In this document: piece after piece, positions 1 to 8,940 of the stretch
Layout of the letters: each line of letters begins with the position of its first letter
Position numbering within the stretch: position 1 is the stretch's first letter
DNA from: Pseudomonadota bacterium
GTDB lineage: Bacteria; Pseudomonadota; Alphaproteobacteria; Acetobacterales; Acetobacteraceae
Direction: 5' to 3'
Assembly: GCA_019352115.1 (NCBI GenBank)
Contig: JABBNW010000009.1
Span: 1-44,033, forward strand
Length of the DNA stretch: 44,033 nt
The notes under the pieces: model-generated
The model's input: only the letters and a program-made list of their open reading frames with translations
What the model was told of the DNA's origin: nothing
Databases searched by the model: none
Position numbers and translations under genes: made by a program

Positions 1-166
1 CGCCGGCGGCGAGCTGGCCGAGCACCCGGCGGAGCTGCGCCCGGTCGGTCTTGGCTCCGCTCGCGGTCTCGCGGAACACCTGGCCGGCCCCGGCCGCCCG
101 GAGCCGGCGCACCTGGGCGTCAACGCTCCGGCCGTCGCTCGAGACCCGTGCATACCCATAGATCAT
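1..166 (-). CDS. Serine recombinase (resolvase/invertase), N-terminal part
   Basis: The first 55 codons of a serine site-specific recombinase, read leftwards and cut by the window edge. The product begins MIYGYARVSSDGRSVDAQ and continues with FRETASGAKTDRAQL. This is the N-terminal catalytic block of the resolvase/invertase family: the YARVSS segment holds the catalytic serine, and the ETASGAKTDRAQL segment is typical of Tn3-type resolvases and Gin/Hin-type invertases. Such enzymes cut and rejoin DNA through a phosphoserine intermediate to resolve cointegrates or invert segments. The ATG at 164-166 fits the family N-terminus exactly. The C-terminal helix-turn-helix is outside the window, so resolvase and invertase cannot be told apart. 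Two dyads lie directly upstream. Family assignment is firm; the exact role is inferred. Confidence 0.9.
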   Translation of the reverse strand, partial: MIYGYARVSSDGRSVDAQVRRLRAAGAGQVFRETASGAKTDRAQLRRVLGQLAAG

Positions 167-173
167 GGGGTCT

Positions 174-201
174 AACCTGCACCAGGTTTCCGCAACGGAA
201 A
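174..201. promoter_or_regulatory. Two abutting dyads upstream of the recombinase gene
   Basis: Two perfect 15-nt inverted repeats lie back to back: AACCTG-CAC-CAGGTT at 174-188 and TTTCCG-CAA-CGGAAA at 187-201. The first ends 8 nt from the recombinase start codon at 166. Each has 6-nt arms and a 3-nt centre. Serine recombinases commonly bind dyads just upstream of their own gene (res subsites), which also represses it. That role is inferred from position and symmetry only. Confidence 0.45.
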
Positions 202-1325
202 AGCCCCAATCTTTCAAGGACCTGGCTTTGGTGCCCAATCCTTTCCTTTCGCGCCAATCGAAACTCGCGGATACGCAAACTTCGGCATGAATATTTTCCG
301 ACCCCTTGCCGATCCCGGGGGAAAGTTTGACTTTCGTGGTGTAAGCGCCGATTGTGTTTACAAGAGCGACTTGCTCTGCGCGTTGGTTGTGGAACACGAG
401 GGGGCCATGGCACGCAGCGACCCATCGACGTACCGGACGGCTGCTGACCGGTGTCGGACAAGAAGTCCATCATCGGCAGATCCGGGGGAGTGGATCTGGT
501 TTTCTCAACAGTGGGAAAAGCTTGCTGAGATGGCCGAAACCCTGTCCGCCACAAATTGCAGTCCGCAAAACGCGCAGCAGACTGGGTCTCGCGCCCTCGG
601 TAGCCCCGGAAGTTGCGGAAACCCCCGTAAAAGTCTGTTGCTCGCGGGCGTATTTTGCGGCCGGAGAGACCCGGGTTTCCGCTGCGACCCTCTCTCCTGC
701 GAAATGTCCGAGTTGGCCAGCAGTCCAGGGCGTGCGACATCCACGATGTGAGCAGGGCAGGAACGGTCGCGGTGTAGTCTGCGAAACCGCCTGATACGAA
801 ATCTCTTGATCGCTGCCCCGGATGGCCGGAACCACCCACCCGTTGGACAGACGCGGGAACGAACACGGGCGCTCCCCCCGCCTATCAATGCGTTGCAGAA
901 CGTCCGCGTCGGCAGCGTCAGCCGAACCCACCGGACGACCACCAAGGCCGCGAAGCCGCCAGCGCCAGCCGTCGCGGACCAGCCGGTTCCGGGATCGCCC
1001 GATCGGCGCATCTCGGGCCGCCCCAGGTCGAACCCGGCCCCCAGATCGGCCTCCCGGTCCAAGAGCAGCCCCGCACGCAAGTCGCCGGCGCGACAGCGCC
1101 CGTCGCCGCGACCGTGTCGGCATCCCGCCGCGCCCCGCTCCGTCCTTCTCCCGGCACGATCCGCCAGGGGCCGCGCCGGCGCGCGCTGGGTGTCGCCCCG
1201 CCCGCCGCGCGACGGCTCTGTCTTTCTGTTCGCCGCCGCCGCCCCATGATAGGGCTCCGCAACAAGGGACCCGGTCCGCGCGGTGGCGCGTCCTATCGTC
1301 GGTTCCATAACCAAGGGGGAATCGG
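202..1325. other. Gene-poor region beside the recombinase
   Basis: About 1.1 kb in which I recognise no gene on either strand. The part at roughly 200-780 is visibly less GC-rich than the rest of the window, with many AT-containing runs, and its open frames show no family motifs. The part at about 800-1250 is GC-rich and its open frames read as arginine/proline-rich low-complexity peptides, typical of non-coding GC-rich DNA. A stretch at 338-361 (GGTGTAAGCGCCGATTGTG, followed by TTTAC) looks somewhat like the terminal repeat of some insertion sequences, but no partner end was found. It is most likely the decayed flank of the element that carries the recombinase. Confidence 0.4.
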
Positions 1326-1985
1326 ATGGGCGACAGCAAGGGACAGGGTCTCCGCGCCGTGCTGGCGGCGGGGATGCTGGCAGCGGCGATGTTGGCCGCG
1401 GGGCTCGCGCCGGCCTCGGCACGCACCATCATCGACGAATGGGCCAGCATCAAGGCCCCGCCGGCGCCGGTCTTGCAGACCGTCACGGTCGATCCCCACA
1501 CCACCGCGCTGCTGGTGCTCGACCTGGTGAAACCGGTCTGCACCACGCCGTACCGGCCGCGCTGCCTCGCCACCCTGCCGCAGGTGGCCAAGCTGCTGAA
1601 GGAAGCGCGCGCGCACAAGATGCTCGTCGTCTACAGCCTGGTGATGGTGAACAAGAGCACCAAGGACGTGCTGCCGGCGGTGGCCCCGCTCGGCACCGAG
1701 CCGGTGGTGAAAAGCGGGGTGGATAAGTTCTTCCACACCGATCTTGCGCAGGTGCTGAAGGCGCACGGCATCACCACCGTCATCACCGTGGGTTCGGCGG
1801 CGGACGGGGCGGTGATGTACACCGCCAGCCGCGCCGCGCTGCTCGGCTATCACGTGCTGCTGCCGGTGGACGGGATGTCGTCGCATCTCGCCTACACCGA
1901 GCAGTATGTGACCTGGAACATGTCGCACGCGCCGGTGATCTCGCCGCACGTGACCCTGACCTCGATCGATCGGCTGCATTTCTAG
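1326..1985 (+). CDS. Exported isochorismatase-fold (cysteine hydrolase superfamily) protein without the catalytic Cys
   Basis: A 219-residue protein. Residues 1-32 form a signal peptide (basic start, Ala/Leu-rich core, likely cleavage after PASA), so the mature protein is probably periplasmic. The rest matches the isochorismatase-like fold: the first acidic residue is D66 in LLVLDLV, the lysine is about K129 in VVKSGVDKFFHTDL, and the nucleophile loop is GSAADGAVMYTA. In most members (nicotinamidases, carbamoylases, other cysteine hydrolases) that loop carries Cys; here the position is Ala162. True isochorismatases such as EntB also lack Cys and use Asp/Lys. The substrate is unknown. The gene stands alone, followed by a hairpin at 1995-2020. 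The fold is confident; hydrolase activity is doubtful. Confidence 0.82.
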   Translation: MGDSKGQGLRAVLAAGMLAAAMLAAGLAPASARTIIDEWASIKAPPAPVLQTVTVDPHTTALLVLDLVKPVCTTPYRPRCLATLPQVAKLLKEARAHKMLVVYSLVMVNKSTKDVLPAVAPLGTEPVVKSGVDKFFHTDLAQVLKAHGITTVITVGSAADGAVMYTASRAALLGYHVLLPVDGMSSHLAYTEQYVTWNMSHAPVISPHVTLTSIDRLHF

Positions 1986-1994
1986 GGATCCGCT

Positions 1995-2020
1995 GCCGGC
2001 GCCCGGGTCCGGGTGCCGGC
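1995..2020 (+). terminator. Hairpin after the isochorismatase-like gene
   Basis: A strong GC hairpin begins 9 nt after the stop: GCCGGCGCCCGG, a 2-nt centre, then CCGGGTGCCGGC, with one mismatch over 12 pairs. No T-run follows, so intrinsic termination is only a possibility. Confidence 0.4.
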
Positions 2021-2236
2021 CGACCCCGGGGCGGGGCGCACCTGGTGTTTCGCCTTCCCGGTCGCCGTGCCGCCCACGCCGGGTCTTCGGCCCGGGCGCG
2101 GGCGGCGATTTCCATTGACACTTAAACCCGCGGGAAAGATTTTGCCGGGCGCCTGGACGGGTGCGCCGCGCGTCGGCGCCCGTCGCAATGCCGAGAAAGA
2201 CTCGAGAAAGAGTATTGTTAGCCGCGTCGTGAAAGG

Positions 2237-3799
2237 ATGCCTGCCGTCGCGGTCCAACCCCCCGAACCCGTGCACTCCGCCAGCGAGCGACCCATGCACC
2301 CAATTGTCGAAGCCGATCTCCGCGGCGAACGCCAGGCGTGGCAGGACGCCGTGGCGGTTGCGCCGGACTGCGCCGCCGCCGGCGAAACCGAGGAGGCTTC
2401 GCCGGCCGGGCACATGGACTCCGGGCACATGGAATCCGGCCGCACGGACGCCGCACCCCCGGACGCCGGCACCGACGCGGCCGCCTCCCCGACGGCGCCG
2501 GACGGCACGTGGTCGGACACCTGGGCGCTCGCGATCGAGGGCAGCGGCACCGGGGTCTGGGATCGCAACGCCGTCACCGGCGAGATCCGCTACTCCGCCA
2601 GTTGGCACGCACTGCTCGGCTACCAGGACGCGGAGCTGTCGGCCCGCATCGAGGACAGCTACACGCGCGTCCATCCCGACGATCTCGCCTATGTCCAGGC
2701 AACGATCCGCGATCATTTCGACCTCAAGACCGAGAGCTACGAGGTCGAACACCGCCTCCGCTGCAAGGACGGCAGCTACAAATGGGTGCTGAGCCGCGGC
2801 AAGGTGGTCGCGCGCGATGCCGCCGGCCAGGCGCTGCGCATGGTCGGCACCACCACCGACATCACCGCGATGCGCGCCCTGTCGGAGGCGTTGCGCAAGA
2901 GTGTCGAGCTGATTACCAACCTGACGAACGAGATCCCGGGCCTCGTGTTCCAGTTCCGGCGCGCGCCGGACGGGACCGGGCGCTTTCCCTATGTGAGCAA
3001 CCGGCTGTGGGACATCTACGAGCTCGCGCCCGGGCAGATCGCCGAGACCGATGCGCCGGTGCTGGATCGCATCCATCCCGACGATCGCGACCGCTACCGC
3101 GCGTCGCTGGTCGCCTCGGCCGCCGGGCTCACGCCGTGGCACCTCGAATACCGGGTCGTGCTCCCGGCCCAGGGGGCGCGCTGGCGGCAGGCCGAGGCCC
3201 ACCCCACGCGGCTGGCCGACGGCAGTATCGTCTGGCACGGCCTGATCACCGACATCACCGAGCGCAAGCGGGTGGAAACCGAACTCCATCGGCTGGCGCG
3301 GATCGACGACCTCACCCAGTTGTCGAACCGGCGCGACTTCCGGGAGCGAATGCAGGCCGAGCTGTCCCGGCTGCACCGCGACCGCCGCGCGCGGTCGGTG
3401 ATCGCGATGATCGACATCGACCATTTCAAGGACATCAACGACACGTTCGGCCACACGACCGGGGATCAGGTGATCGAGCACTTCGCGCATGTGCTCGAAG
3501 GGGAGCTGCGGAAGAACGACTGCGCCGGCCGTCTCGGCGGCGACGAATTCGCGGTCGTGCTGTCCGACGCCGGGCTGGCGGAGGCGCAGGCCTTCGCGAA
3601 CCGGATCAGGGCGACGATCGCCCGCACGCCGGCGGTGGTGAACGGACAGGTGATCGGTTTTACCGTCAGCATCGGGATCGCCATCATGGGCTACCGCGAC
3701 GCCGATCCCGACAACCCGCTCGCGCGCGCGGACGCTGCGCTCTATAGCGCCAAGGAGAACGGGCGCAATCGCGCCGAGGTGCGCGGGGAGGCGGTCTAG
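2237..3799 (+). CDS. Diguanylate cyclase with two PAS domains
   Basis: A 520-residue cytoplasmic signalling protein predicted to make cyclic di-GMP from two GTP. Residues 1-90 are a variable, Ala/Pro-rich leader with a small GHMDSGHMESG repeat. PAS domain 1 covers about 95-215 (WDRNAVTGEIRYSASW, HPDDLAYV), and PAS 2 about 225-350 (ending GLITDITERKR). The GGDEF domain is at about 355-515, with the intact active-site motif GGDEF at 434-438. An inhibitory I-site RxxD is present at R425-D428, five residues before it, so product feedback inhibition is likely. No membrane segment and no EAL domain were seen. The ATG at 2237 gives the longest product; the ATG at 2294 (MHPIVEADL) is an alternative. 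No PAS ligand can be read from the sequence. Confidence 0.93.
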   Translation: MPAVAVQPPEPVHSASERPMHPIVEADLRGERQAWQDAVAVAPDCAAAGETEEASPAGHMDSGHMESGRTDAAPPDAGTDAAASPTAPDGTWSDTWALAIEGSGTGVWDRNAVTGEIRYSASWHALLGYQDAELSARIEDSYTRVHPDDLAYVQATIRDHFDLKTESYEVEHRLRCKDGSYKWVLSRGKVVARDAAGQALRMVGTTTDITAMRALSEALRKSVELITNLTNEIPGLVFQFRRAPDGTGRFPYVSNRLWDIYELAPGQIAETDAPVLDRIHPDDRDRYRASLVASAAGLTPWHLEYRVVLPAQGARWRQAEAHPTRLADGSIVWHGLITDITERKRVETELHRLARIDDLTQLSNRRDFRERMQAELSRLHRDRRARSVIAMIDIDHFKDINDTFGHTTGDQVIEHFAHVLEGELRKNDCAGRLGGDEFAVVLSDAGLAEAQAFANRIRATIARTPAVVNGQVIGFTVSIGIAIMGYRDADPDNPLARADAALYSAKENGRNRAEVRGEAV

Positions 3800-3850
3800 C
3801 GGTCCGCAGGCGGTTGCCGAAGAAACCGGACGGAAGTCCCGTGTGCCCAA

Positions 3851-3876
3851 CCGGCAACCTGCGCGCAGGTTGCCGG
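3851..3876. terminator. Perfect palindrome between convergent genes
   Basis: A 26-nt perfect palindrome with arms CCGGCAACCTGCG and CGCAGGTTGCCGG lies between the ends of the diguanylate cyclase gene (3799) and the IclR gene (3887). The position suits a shared bidirectional terminator, although there is no T-tract on either side. Confidence 0.5.
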
Positions 3877-3886
3877 CGGGGGTCGT

Positions 3887-4807
3887 TCAGGGAGTCGCGA
3901 CGGCCGGGCTCGGGCGGGACGGCGCGGCCGGCCGCGGTTTCGCCTCGGTGGGTTCGATCGGCGGGGCGCCGAGCGCCTGCGACAGCTTCGCCGCGGCGTC
4001 CAGCACCTGCGGCAGCAGGGCGCGTGGGCGCGGCGGGCGCATGCGCATGGATGGCGCGGTGACGCTGAGCGCCGCCACCACCTGCCCGCCCGCATCGCGC
4101 ACCGGCGCGGTGACGGAGACGGAGCCGGGCGTCACTTCATCGGCGGTGATCAGGTAGCCGCGCGAGCGGATGCGTTGCAGGTCGGCCGCAATCCAGGCCG
4201 GATCGGTGCGGGTCGCGGGCGTGAAGCGCGGCAGGCGCTGGGACAGCACCTGGGTCTGCACCGCCTCCGGCGCATAGGCGAGCAGCAGGCGCGCGGCGCC
4301 GGCATGCAGCGGCTTACGGTCGCCGGCGGAGGTGTAAACGCGCAAGGCCGGATCGACCTGGAACACGCCGAGGGTTTCCGATTCCAGCGCCTCGCGCCGG
4401 CGGAGATACACGTTTTCCCCCACCGCCTGGCCGAGTTCGGCCAGGAAGGGCGTGGCAGTGGCGAGCAGCGCGCCCTGGTCCTGCGCCGCCTGGCCGAGCA
4501 TTGCCCAGCGGGCGCCGAGGCGCCACACGCCGCGCGCCTCGTCCTGGATCGCGAAGCCGCGCGCTTCCAGGGTGCGCAGCAGGCGGAAGGCCGCGGTGCG
4601 GGTGCAGCCGGCGGACTCCGCAAGTGCGACCAGCGGGGCGGGCGCGATGCGGGCCAGTGCCTCCAGCAGATCGAGCGCGCGATCGACCGCCGCGATGCTG
4701 TAGTCGAGCACCTTGTCGGCCGTCGGCGCCGCGCGCGCAGCGGCCGGCGGGCGAGCGGGACGGGCCGGGCGCGCCGGGGCGCCCTTCTGCGGCTTAGCCA
4801 CCTGCAT
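3887..4807 (-). CDS. IclR-family transcriptional regulator
   Basis: A 306-residue DNA-binding regulator. After a basic, Ala/Pro-rich N-terminal tail, a winged helix-turn-helix occupies about residues 30-95 (AVDRALDLLEALA, TRTAAFRLLRTLEARGF). The IclR effector-binding domain occupies about 110-275 (GENVYLRRREALE, KPLHAGAARLLLAY, RSRGYLITADEVTPG). IclR proteins usually control catabolic or transport operons and bind a small acid. No adjacent catabolic operon reveals the target; it is divergent from pgi across about 390 nt. The C-terminal 30 residues are Pro/Ala/Lys-rich. The ATG at 4807 was chosen; an in-frame TTG at 4870 would add 21 residues. Confidence 0.9.
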   Translation of the reverse strand: MQVAKPQKGAPARPARPARPPAAARAAPTADKVLDYSIAAVDRALDLLEALARIAPAPLVALAESAGCTRTAAFRLLRTLEARGFAIQDEARGVWRLGARWAMLGQAAQDQGALLATATPFLAELGQAVGENVYLRRREALESETLGVFQVDPALRVYTSAGDRKPLHAGAARLLLAYAPEAVQTQVLSQRLPRFTPATRTDPAWIAADLQRIRSRGYLITADEVTPGSVSVTAPVRDAGGQVVAALSVTAPSMRMRPPRPRALLPQVLDAAAKLSQALGAPPIEPTEAKPRPAAPSRPSPAVATP

Positions 4808-5196
4808 GGCGCTGACCGGCCCTTTCGGGCGCAGCCGACCCCGCGGGAGCAGATGAATGTTGGACTGCAACGAACTGGATCACGGCAACCGTGGCAAAAA
4901 AAGACCCGATCTGAGAACGCAGACACGTCGGCAGGCGGCGTGCCTGCGCCGCAATTTTGTCATCGTCCCGGCACAAGGTCAAAGGGGAAAACGCCCCGAG
5001 TCCCGCACCGGACGCAGCCCTGGGGGGCCGTATCCGGCACGTCCGGGGCGGATGAACTCTTGGTGTGCGGGCGCCGCCGCCCGATGCGTCCGTCGGCGCC
5101 TCCCCTGGGCCCCCCCTGGGGCCCCCCCTGCGCGCGCCCCTGCGCCCCCCGCCGTTGTGCTGGCCCCGCGCCGCCGCCGGGACTATGATCGCCGCC
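4808..5196. other. Divergent intergenic region between the IclR gene and pgi
   Basis: About 390 nt holding the promoters for the two divergent genes. It includes an A7 run near 4894, a small dyad GCAGGC-N5-GCCTGC at 4931-4947 that could be an operator, and a C-rich tract at about 5100-5155 built of repeated CCCCTGGG/CCCCCTGCG blocks just before pgi. I could not place clear -35/-10 elements. Confidence 0.4.
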
Positions 5197-6861
5197 ATGT
5201 CCGACCCAGCCCGCAGTGCCGCTTTCGCCCATTTGGCCGCCCTGGCCGCCCGCCCGGAAGCGCGGCGCATCGGCGCCCGCCTCGCCGCGGATCCGGACCG
5301 CGCCCACCGGCTCACGTTCGCGCTCGACGACCTCAGCCTCGACCTCTCGCGCACCGCGCTGGACGAGACCGTGCTGGCGGGGCTGTTCGCGCTCGCCGCC
5401 GCCGCCGACCTCGACGGCTTCCGCGCCCGGCTGTTCGCCGGCGCCGCGGTGAACGTGACCGAGCACCGCGCGGCGATGCACATGGCCTTGCGCTCCCCTG
5501 CGGACACCGGCCTGCGCGCCGCGCTGGCGGCCGGCGGGTCGGAGGACGCGAGCGCGATCGCCGGCGCCGAACGCGACCGGATGCGCGCTTTCGTCGCCGC
5601 GGTGCACGAGGGGCGCCTGCGCGGCGCGACCGGGGAACGCTTCACCCATGTGGTGAACATCGGCATGGGCGGCTCCGACCTCGGGCCGCGGGTCGCGACC
5701 GAGGCGCTGACCCTCGGGCGCAGCGACGCCAAGCTGGAGGCGCGCTTCCTCGCCAATATCGACGGCCACGCCTTCGCCGCCGCGATCGCCGGGCTCGATC
5801 CGGCGCGCACCTTGTTCCTGATCGCGTCGAAAACCTTCACGACCCAGGAGACCATGGAAAACGCCGCCGGCGCGCGGGACTGGATCGCGCAGGCGCTGGG
5901 CGAGCCCGCGGTGGGCGCGCATTTCGTCGCCCTGTCGACCAACCTCAAGGCCGTCGCCGCTTTCGGCATCCCGCCGGCGCAGGTGTTCGGTTTCCGCGAC
6001 TGGGTCGGCGGGCGCTATTCGTTGTGGTCGCCGGTCGGGCTGGTGATCGCGCTCGCCGCCGGGTGGGACAAGTTCCAGGCGCTGCTGGACGGCGCCTGGG
6101 CGATGGACTGCCATTTCCGCGATGCCCCGCTGGCCGCGAACCTGCCGGTGCTGCTGGCCTTGGCCGGGGTGTGGCATCGCAACGCGCTCGGCTGCACCAC
6201 CCATTGCGTGCTCGCCTACGACGAGCGGTTGCGCCGGCTGCCGGCGCATCTGCAGCAGGTGGACATGGAGAGCAACGGCAAATCCGTGGCGCTGGACGGC
6301 AGCCCGGCGGTGGCGGCGACCGCGCCGGTGATCTTCGGCGAGCCGGGCACCAGTGCGCAGCACAGTTTCATGCAGTTGGTCCACCAGGGGCCGGCGGTGA
6401 TCCCGGTGGATTTCATCCTCGCCGCCCAACCCGATCACGACCGGGTGGAGGCGCATCGCGGGCTCGCCGCCAACGCCCTCGCCCAGGCCGCGGCGCTGGC
6501 ATTCGGCCGCGACGAAGCGACGGTGCGGGCGGAGATGGCCGCCGCCGGCAAATCCGCGGCGGAGATCGATCTGGTCGCCCCAGCGCGGGTCTGCCCGGGC
6601 GACCGGCCGTCCGCCTTCCTGATGTTCCACCGGCTCGACGCGTTCAGCCTCGGCCGGCTGATCGCGCTCTATGAACACAAGGTGGCGGTGCAGGGCTGCC
6701 TGTGGGGGATCGACAGTTTCGACCAATGGGGCGTGGAACTCGGCAAGCAACTGGCCGGCGGCATCCAGCCGGCGCTGACCCCCGGTTCCGACCACAAGGC
6801 CCCCGATGCTGCCACTGGGGCCTCGATCGCCCGCTTCCAGGCGCTGCGCGGCGAGAGGTAA
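5197..6861 (+). CDS. pgi: Glucose-6-phosphate isomerase
   Basis: A 554-residue enzyme interconverting glucose 6-phosphate and fructose 6-phosphate in the cytoplasm. Both family signatures are intact: DWVGGRYSLWSPVG and FDQWGVELGKQLAGGI. The sugar-phosphate loop IGMGGSDLGPR and the segment SKTFTTQETMENA are also present. The length is normal for bacterial Pgi. The start is ATG 5197 (MSDPARSAAF); an in-frame ATG at 5185 adds four residues. Longer in-frame extensions fall in the C-rich upstream tract and are rejected. The stop TAA overlaps the mutL start by one base (TAATG), so the two genes are probably co-transcribed and translationally coupled. Confidence 0.97.
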   Translation: MSDPARSAAFAHLAALAARPEARRIGARLAADPDRAHRLTFALDDLSLDLSRTALDETVLAGLFALAAAADLDGFRARLFAGAAVNVTEHRAAMHMALRSPADTGLRAALAAGGSEDASAIAGAERDRMRAFVAAVHEGRLRGATGERFTHVVNIGMGGSDLGPRVATEALTLGRSDAKLEARFLANIDGHAFAAAIAGLDPARTLFLIASKTFTTQETMENAAGARDWIAQALGEPAVGAHFVALSTNLKAVAAFGIPPAQVFGFRDWVGGRYSLWSPVGLVIALAAGWDKFQALLDGAWAMDCHFRDAPLAANLPVLLALAGVWHRNALGCTTHCVLAYDERLRRLPAHLQQVDMESNGKSVALDGSPAVAATAPVIFGEPGTSAQHSFMQLVHQGPAVIPVDFILAAQPDHDRVEAHRGLAANALAQAAALAFGRDEATVRAEMAAAGKSAAEIDLVAPARVCPGDRPSAFLMFHRLDAFSLGRLIALYEHKVAVQGCLWGIDSFDQWGVELGKQLAGGIQPALTPGSDHKAPDAATGASIARFQALRGER

Positions 6862-8804
6862 TGCCGCCGATCCGCCTGCTGCCGGAGGGGCTGGTCAATC
6901 GGATCGCCGCCGGCGAGGTGATCGAACGCCCGGCGGCGGCGGTGAAGGAGCTGGTGGAAAACGCGCTTGACGCCGGCGCCACCCGCATCGCCGTGTCCCT
7001 GACTGGCGGCGGGATCGACCGCATCGAGGTCACCGACGACGGCGCCGGCATGGATGCGGCGGGGCTCGCCCTGGCGGTGCGGCGGCACGCCACCTCCAAG
7101 CTGCCGGACGACGACCTGGTGCGCATCGCCACCCTGGGGTTCCGCGGCGAGGCGCTGCCCTCGATCGGTGCGGCGGCGCGATTGGCGCTGACCTCCCGCC
7201 CTGCCGGCGCGGCGCATGCCTGGATGATTGCGGTGGACGGCGGCGCGGTCTCGGAGGTGGCGCCGGCGTCCGGTCCGCCCGGCACGCGGGCGGTCGTGCG
7301 CGACCTGTTCTTCGCCACCCCGGCGCGGCGGAAGTTCCTGAAAACGCCGCGCACCGAGGCCGAGCATACGGAGGCCGTGCTGCGCCGGCTGGCGCTCGCC
7401 GCGCCTGCGGTGGCGCTGCGGCTGGAAAGCGACGGACGGGTGGTGTTCGACCTGCCGACGCAGGACCGGCGCGCGCGCGCCGCGGCGCTGCTCGGCGCCG
7501 ATGCCGCCGCCGCGCTGCTGGACGTCGCGGGGGAGCGCGGGGCGCTGCGGCTGGACGGCTTCGTCGCCAACCCGGCGGTCACCCGCATCAGCGCCGCGTC
7601 GCAGGCGCTGACGGTGAACGGCCGGCCGGTGACCGATCCGGTGCTGAAGACGGCGATCCGGGTGGCGTTCCGCCCGGTGATCGCCGCCGGGCGGCATCCC
7701 GTGGCGGCCCTGTGGCTCGACCTGCCGCCCGAGGAGCTGGACGTGAACGTCCACCCCGCCAAGGCGGAGCTGCGCTTCCGCGACCCCGCCGCGGTGCGGG
7801 CGCTGGTGATCGGGACGATCGGGCGTGCGCTGGGGGGCGCGGCGGGCACCGACGTGCCGGCCGGGCGGCCGGCGCTGAGCCTGGGGGGACACCGTTTCGC
7901 CGCGCGAGGGGGGTTCGCCGCACAAGGGGCCTTTGCCGCGCCGGGCGGGGGTGCCGGGCCAGGCGGGTTCGCCGCGGCAGGGGAGGCCCGCTGGGGCGAT
8001 GCGGCACCGGCGGCCGGAATGGCCGCGGGCATGAACGGTGGGATGGCGGAGGCGCGGCTGCCGTTTGCCGCCCCGCCGGCGGCGCGGCGCGGCGGGGCCG
8101 ACGACGCAGCATCCTGGCCCGGGACGGTCGGCGGCGCCCCAGGTTCCGGCGCCAACCCCGCCCGGGACAACCCCTTGGGCGCGCCGCTCGGCCAGGTCGC
8201 GGAGACCTACATCGTCGCCGTCGCCGCTGACGGCGCGCTGGTGCTGGTCGATCAGCACGCCGCGCACGAACGCCTGACGCACGAGGCGCTCGCCGCGCAA
8301 CTGCTGGACGGCGGGGTGCGCAGCCAGGCGCTGCTGGTCCCGGCGGTGGTCGATCTGCCCTCGGCCGACGCGGCCCGGCTGGTGGCGCACGCGCGGGCGC
8401 TGGCGCGGCTGGGGCTGGAGCTGGAAGCCTTTGGCGCCGGGGCGGTGCTGGTGCGCGCCCTGCCGGCGCTGCTCGGCGCGCCCGAGCCGACGCCGCTGCT
8501 GCGCGATCTGGCGGAAGAATTGGCCGAATGGGAGGCGGACGGCCCGGCGGCGGACGGCCCGGTAGCGGACGGCGTCGCGGACGCGCCCCCGGTCGCGGCG
8601 CTGCGCGCCCGGCTGGACGCGGCGGTGGCACGGCTCGCATGCCACGGGTCCGTGCGCGCCGGGCGGCGGCTGCTGCCGGCGGAGATGGACGCGCTGCTGC
8701 GCACGATGGAAGCCACGCCCCGGGCGGCGACGTGCAGCCACGGGCGGCCGACGTTCCTGCGCTTCAGCGTGGCCGAGCTGGCAAGCCTGTTCCACCGCGG
8801 CTAG
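6861..8804 (+). CDS. mutL: DNA mismatch repair protein MutL
   Basis: A 647-residue protein linking mismatch recognition to strand removal. The N-terminal GHKL ATPase (residues 1-330) shows NRIAAGEVIERPAAAVKEL, DDGAGM, HATSK and GFRGEAL. A Gly/Ala-rich linker at about 335-430 includes FAA-type repeats (FAARGGFAAQGAFAAPGGG). The C-terminal dimerisation domain carries DQHAAHERLTHE, matching the DQHA(x)2E(x)4E metal-binding endonuclease motif, and CSHGRP near the end. MutL here therefore probably nicks DNA itself, as in bacteria lacking MutH. The start is fixed by overlap with the pgi stop. A hairpin follows at 8872-8903. Confidence 0.97.
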   Translation: MPPIRLLPEGLVNRIAAGEVIERPAAAVKELVENALDAGATRIAVSLTGGGIDRIEVTDDGAGMDAAGLALAVRRHATSKLPDDDLVRIATLGFRGEALPSIGAAARLALTSRPAGAAHAWMIAVDGGAVSEVAPASGPPGTRAVVRDLFFATPARRKFLKTPRTEAEHTEAVLRRLALAAPAVALRLESDGRVVFDLPTQDRRARAAALLGADAAAALLDVAGERGALRLDGFVANPAVTRISAASQALTVNGRPVTDPVLKTAIRVAFRPVIAAGRHPVAALWLDLPPEELDVNVHPAKAELRFRDPAAVRALVIGTIGRALGGAAGTDVPAGRPALSLGGHRFAARGGFAAQGAFAAPGGGAGPGGFAAAGEARWGDAAPAAGMAAGMNGGMAEARLPFAAPPAARRGGADDAASWPGTVGGAPGSGANPARDNPLGAPLGQVAETYIVAVAADGALVLVDQHAAHERLTHEALAAQLLDGGVRSQALLVPAVVDLPSADAARLVAHARALARLGLELEAFGAGAVLVRALPALLGAPEPTPLLRDLAEELAEWEADGPAADGPVADGVADAPPVAALRARLDAAVARLACHGSVRAGRRLLPAEMDALLRTMEATPRAATCSHGRPTFLRFSVAELASLFHRG

Positions 8805-8871
8805 GGCGGCGGCCGGCGGCCCCGTGCCGCGGCAGCGGGCATCGCACCTCACCCTTGCGTGCCGGCCCGGG

Positions 8872-8903
8872 CCCTCCCGTCATGGCCGGGCATGACGGAA
8901 GGG
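8872..8903. terminator. Hairpin between convergent mutL and chemoreceptor genes
   Basis: Arms CCCTCCCGTCATG and CATGACGGAAGGG flank a 6-nt loop GCCGGG, with one mismatch in 13 pairs. It sits between two gene ends and is nearly symmetric, which suits bidirectional termination, though a T-run is missing. The core CGTCATGGCCGGG resembles dispersed REP-like hairpins of alphaproteobacterial chromosomes. Confidence 0.5.
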
Positions 8904-8940
8904 TTCGAGCCCGGCAGTCCGTCGGTCCTCTGGCGGGTTA

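Noticed and set aside
287-751. A 154-codon plus-strand ORF near the recombinase
   Set aside because: The translation shows no family motif or domain; overlapping frames on both strands are equally open.
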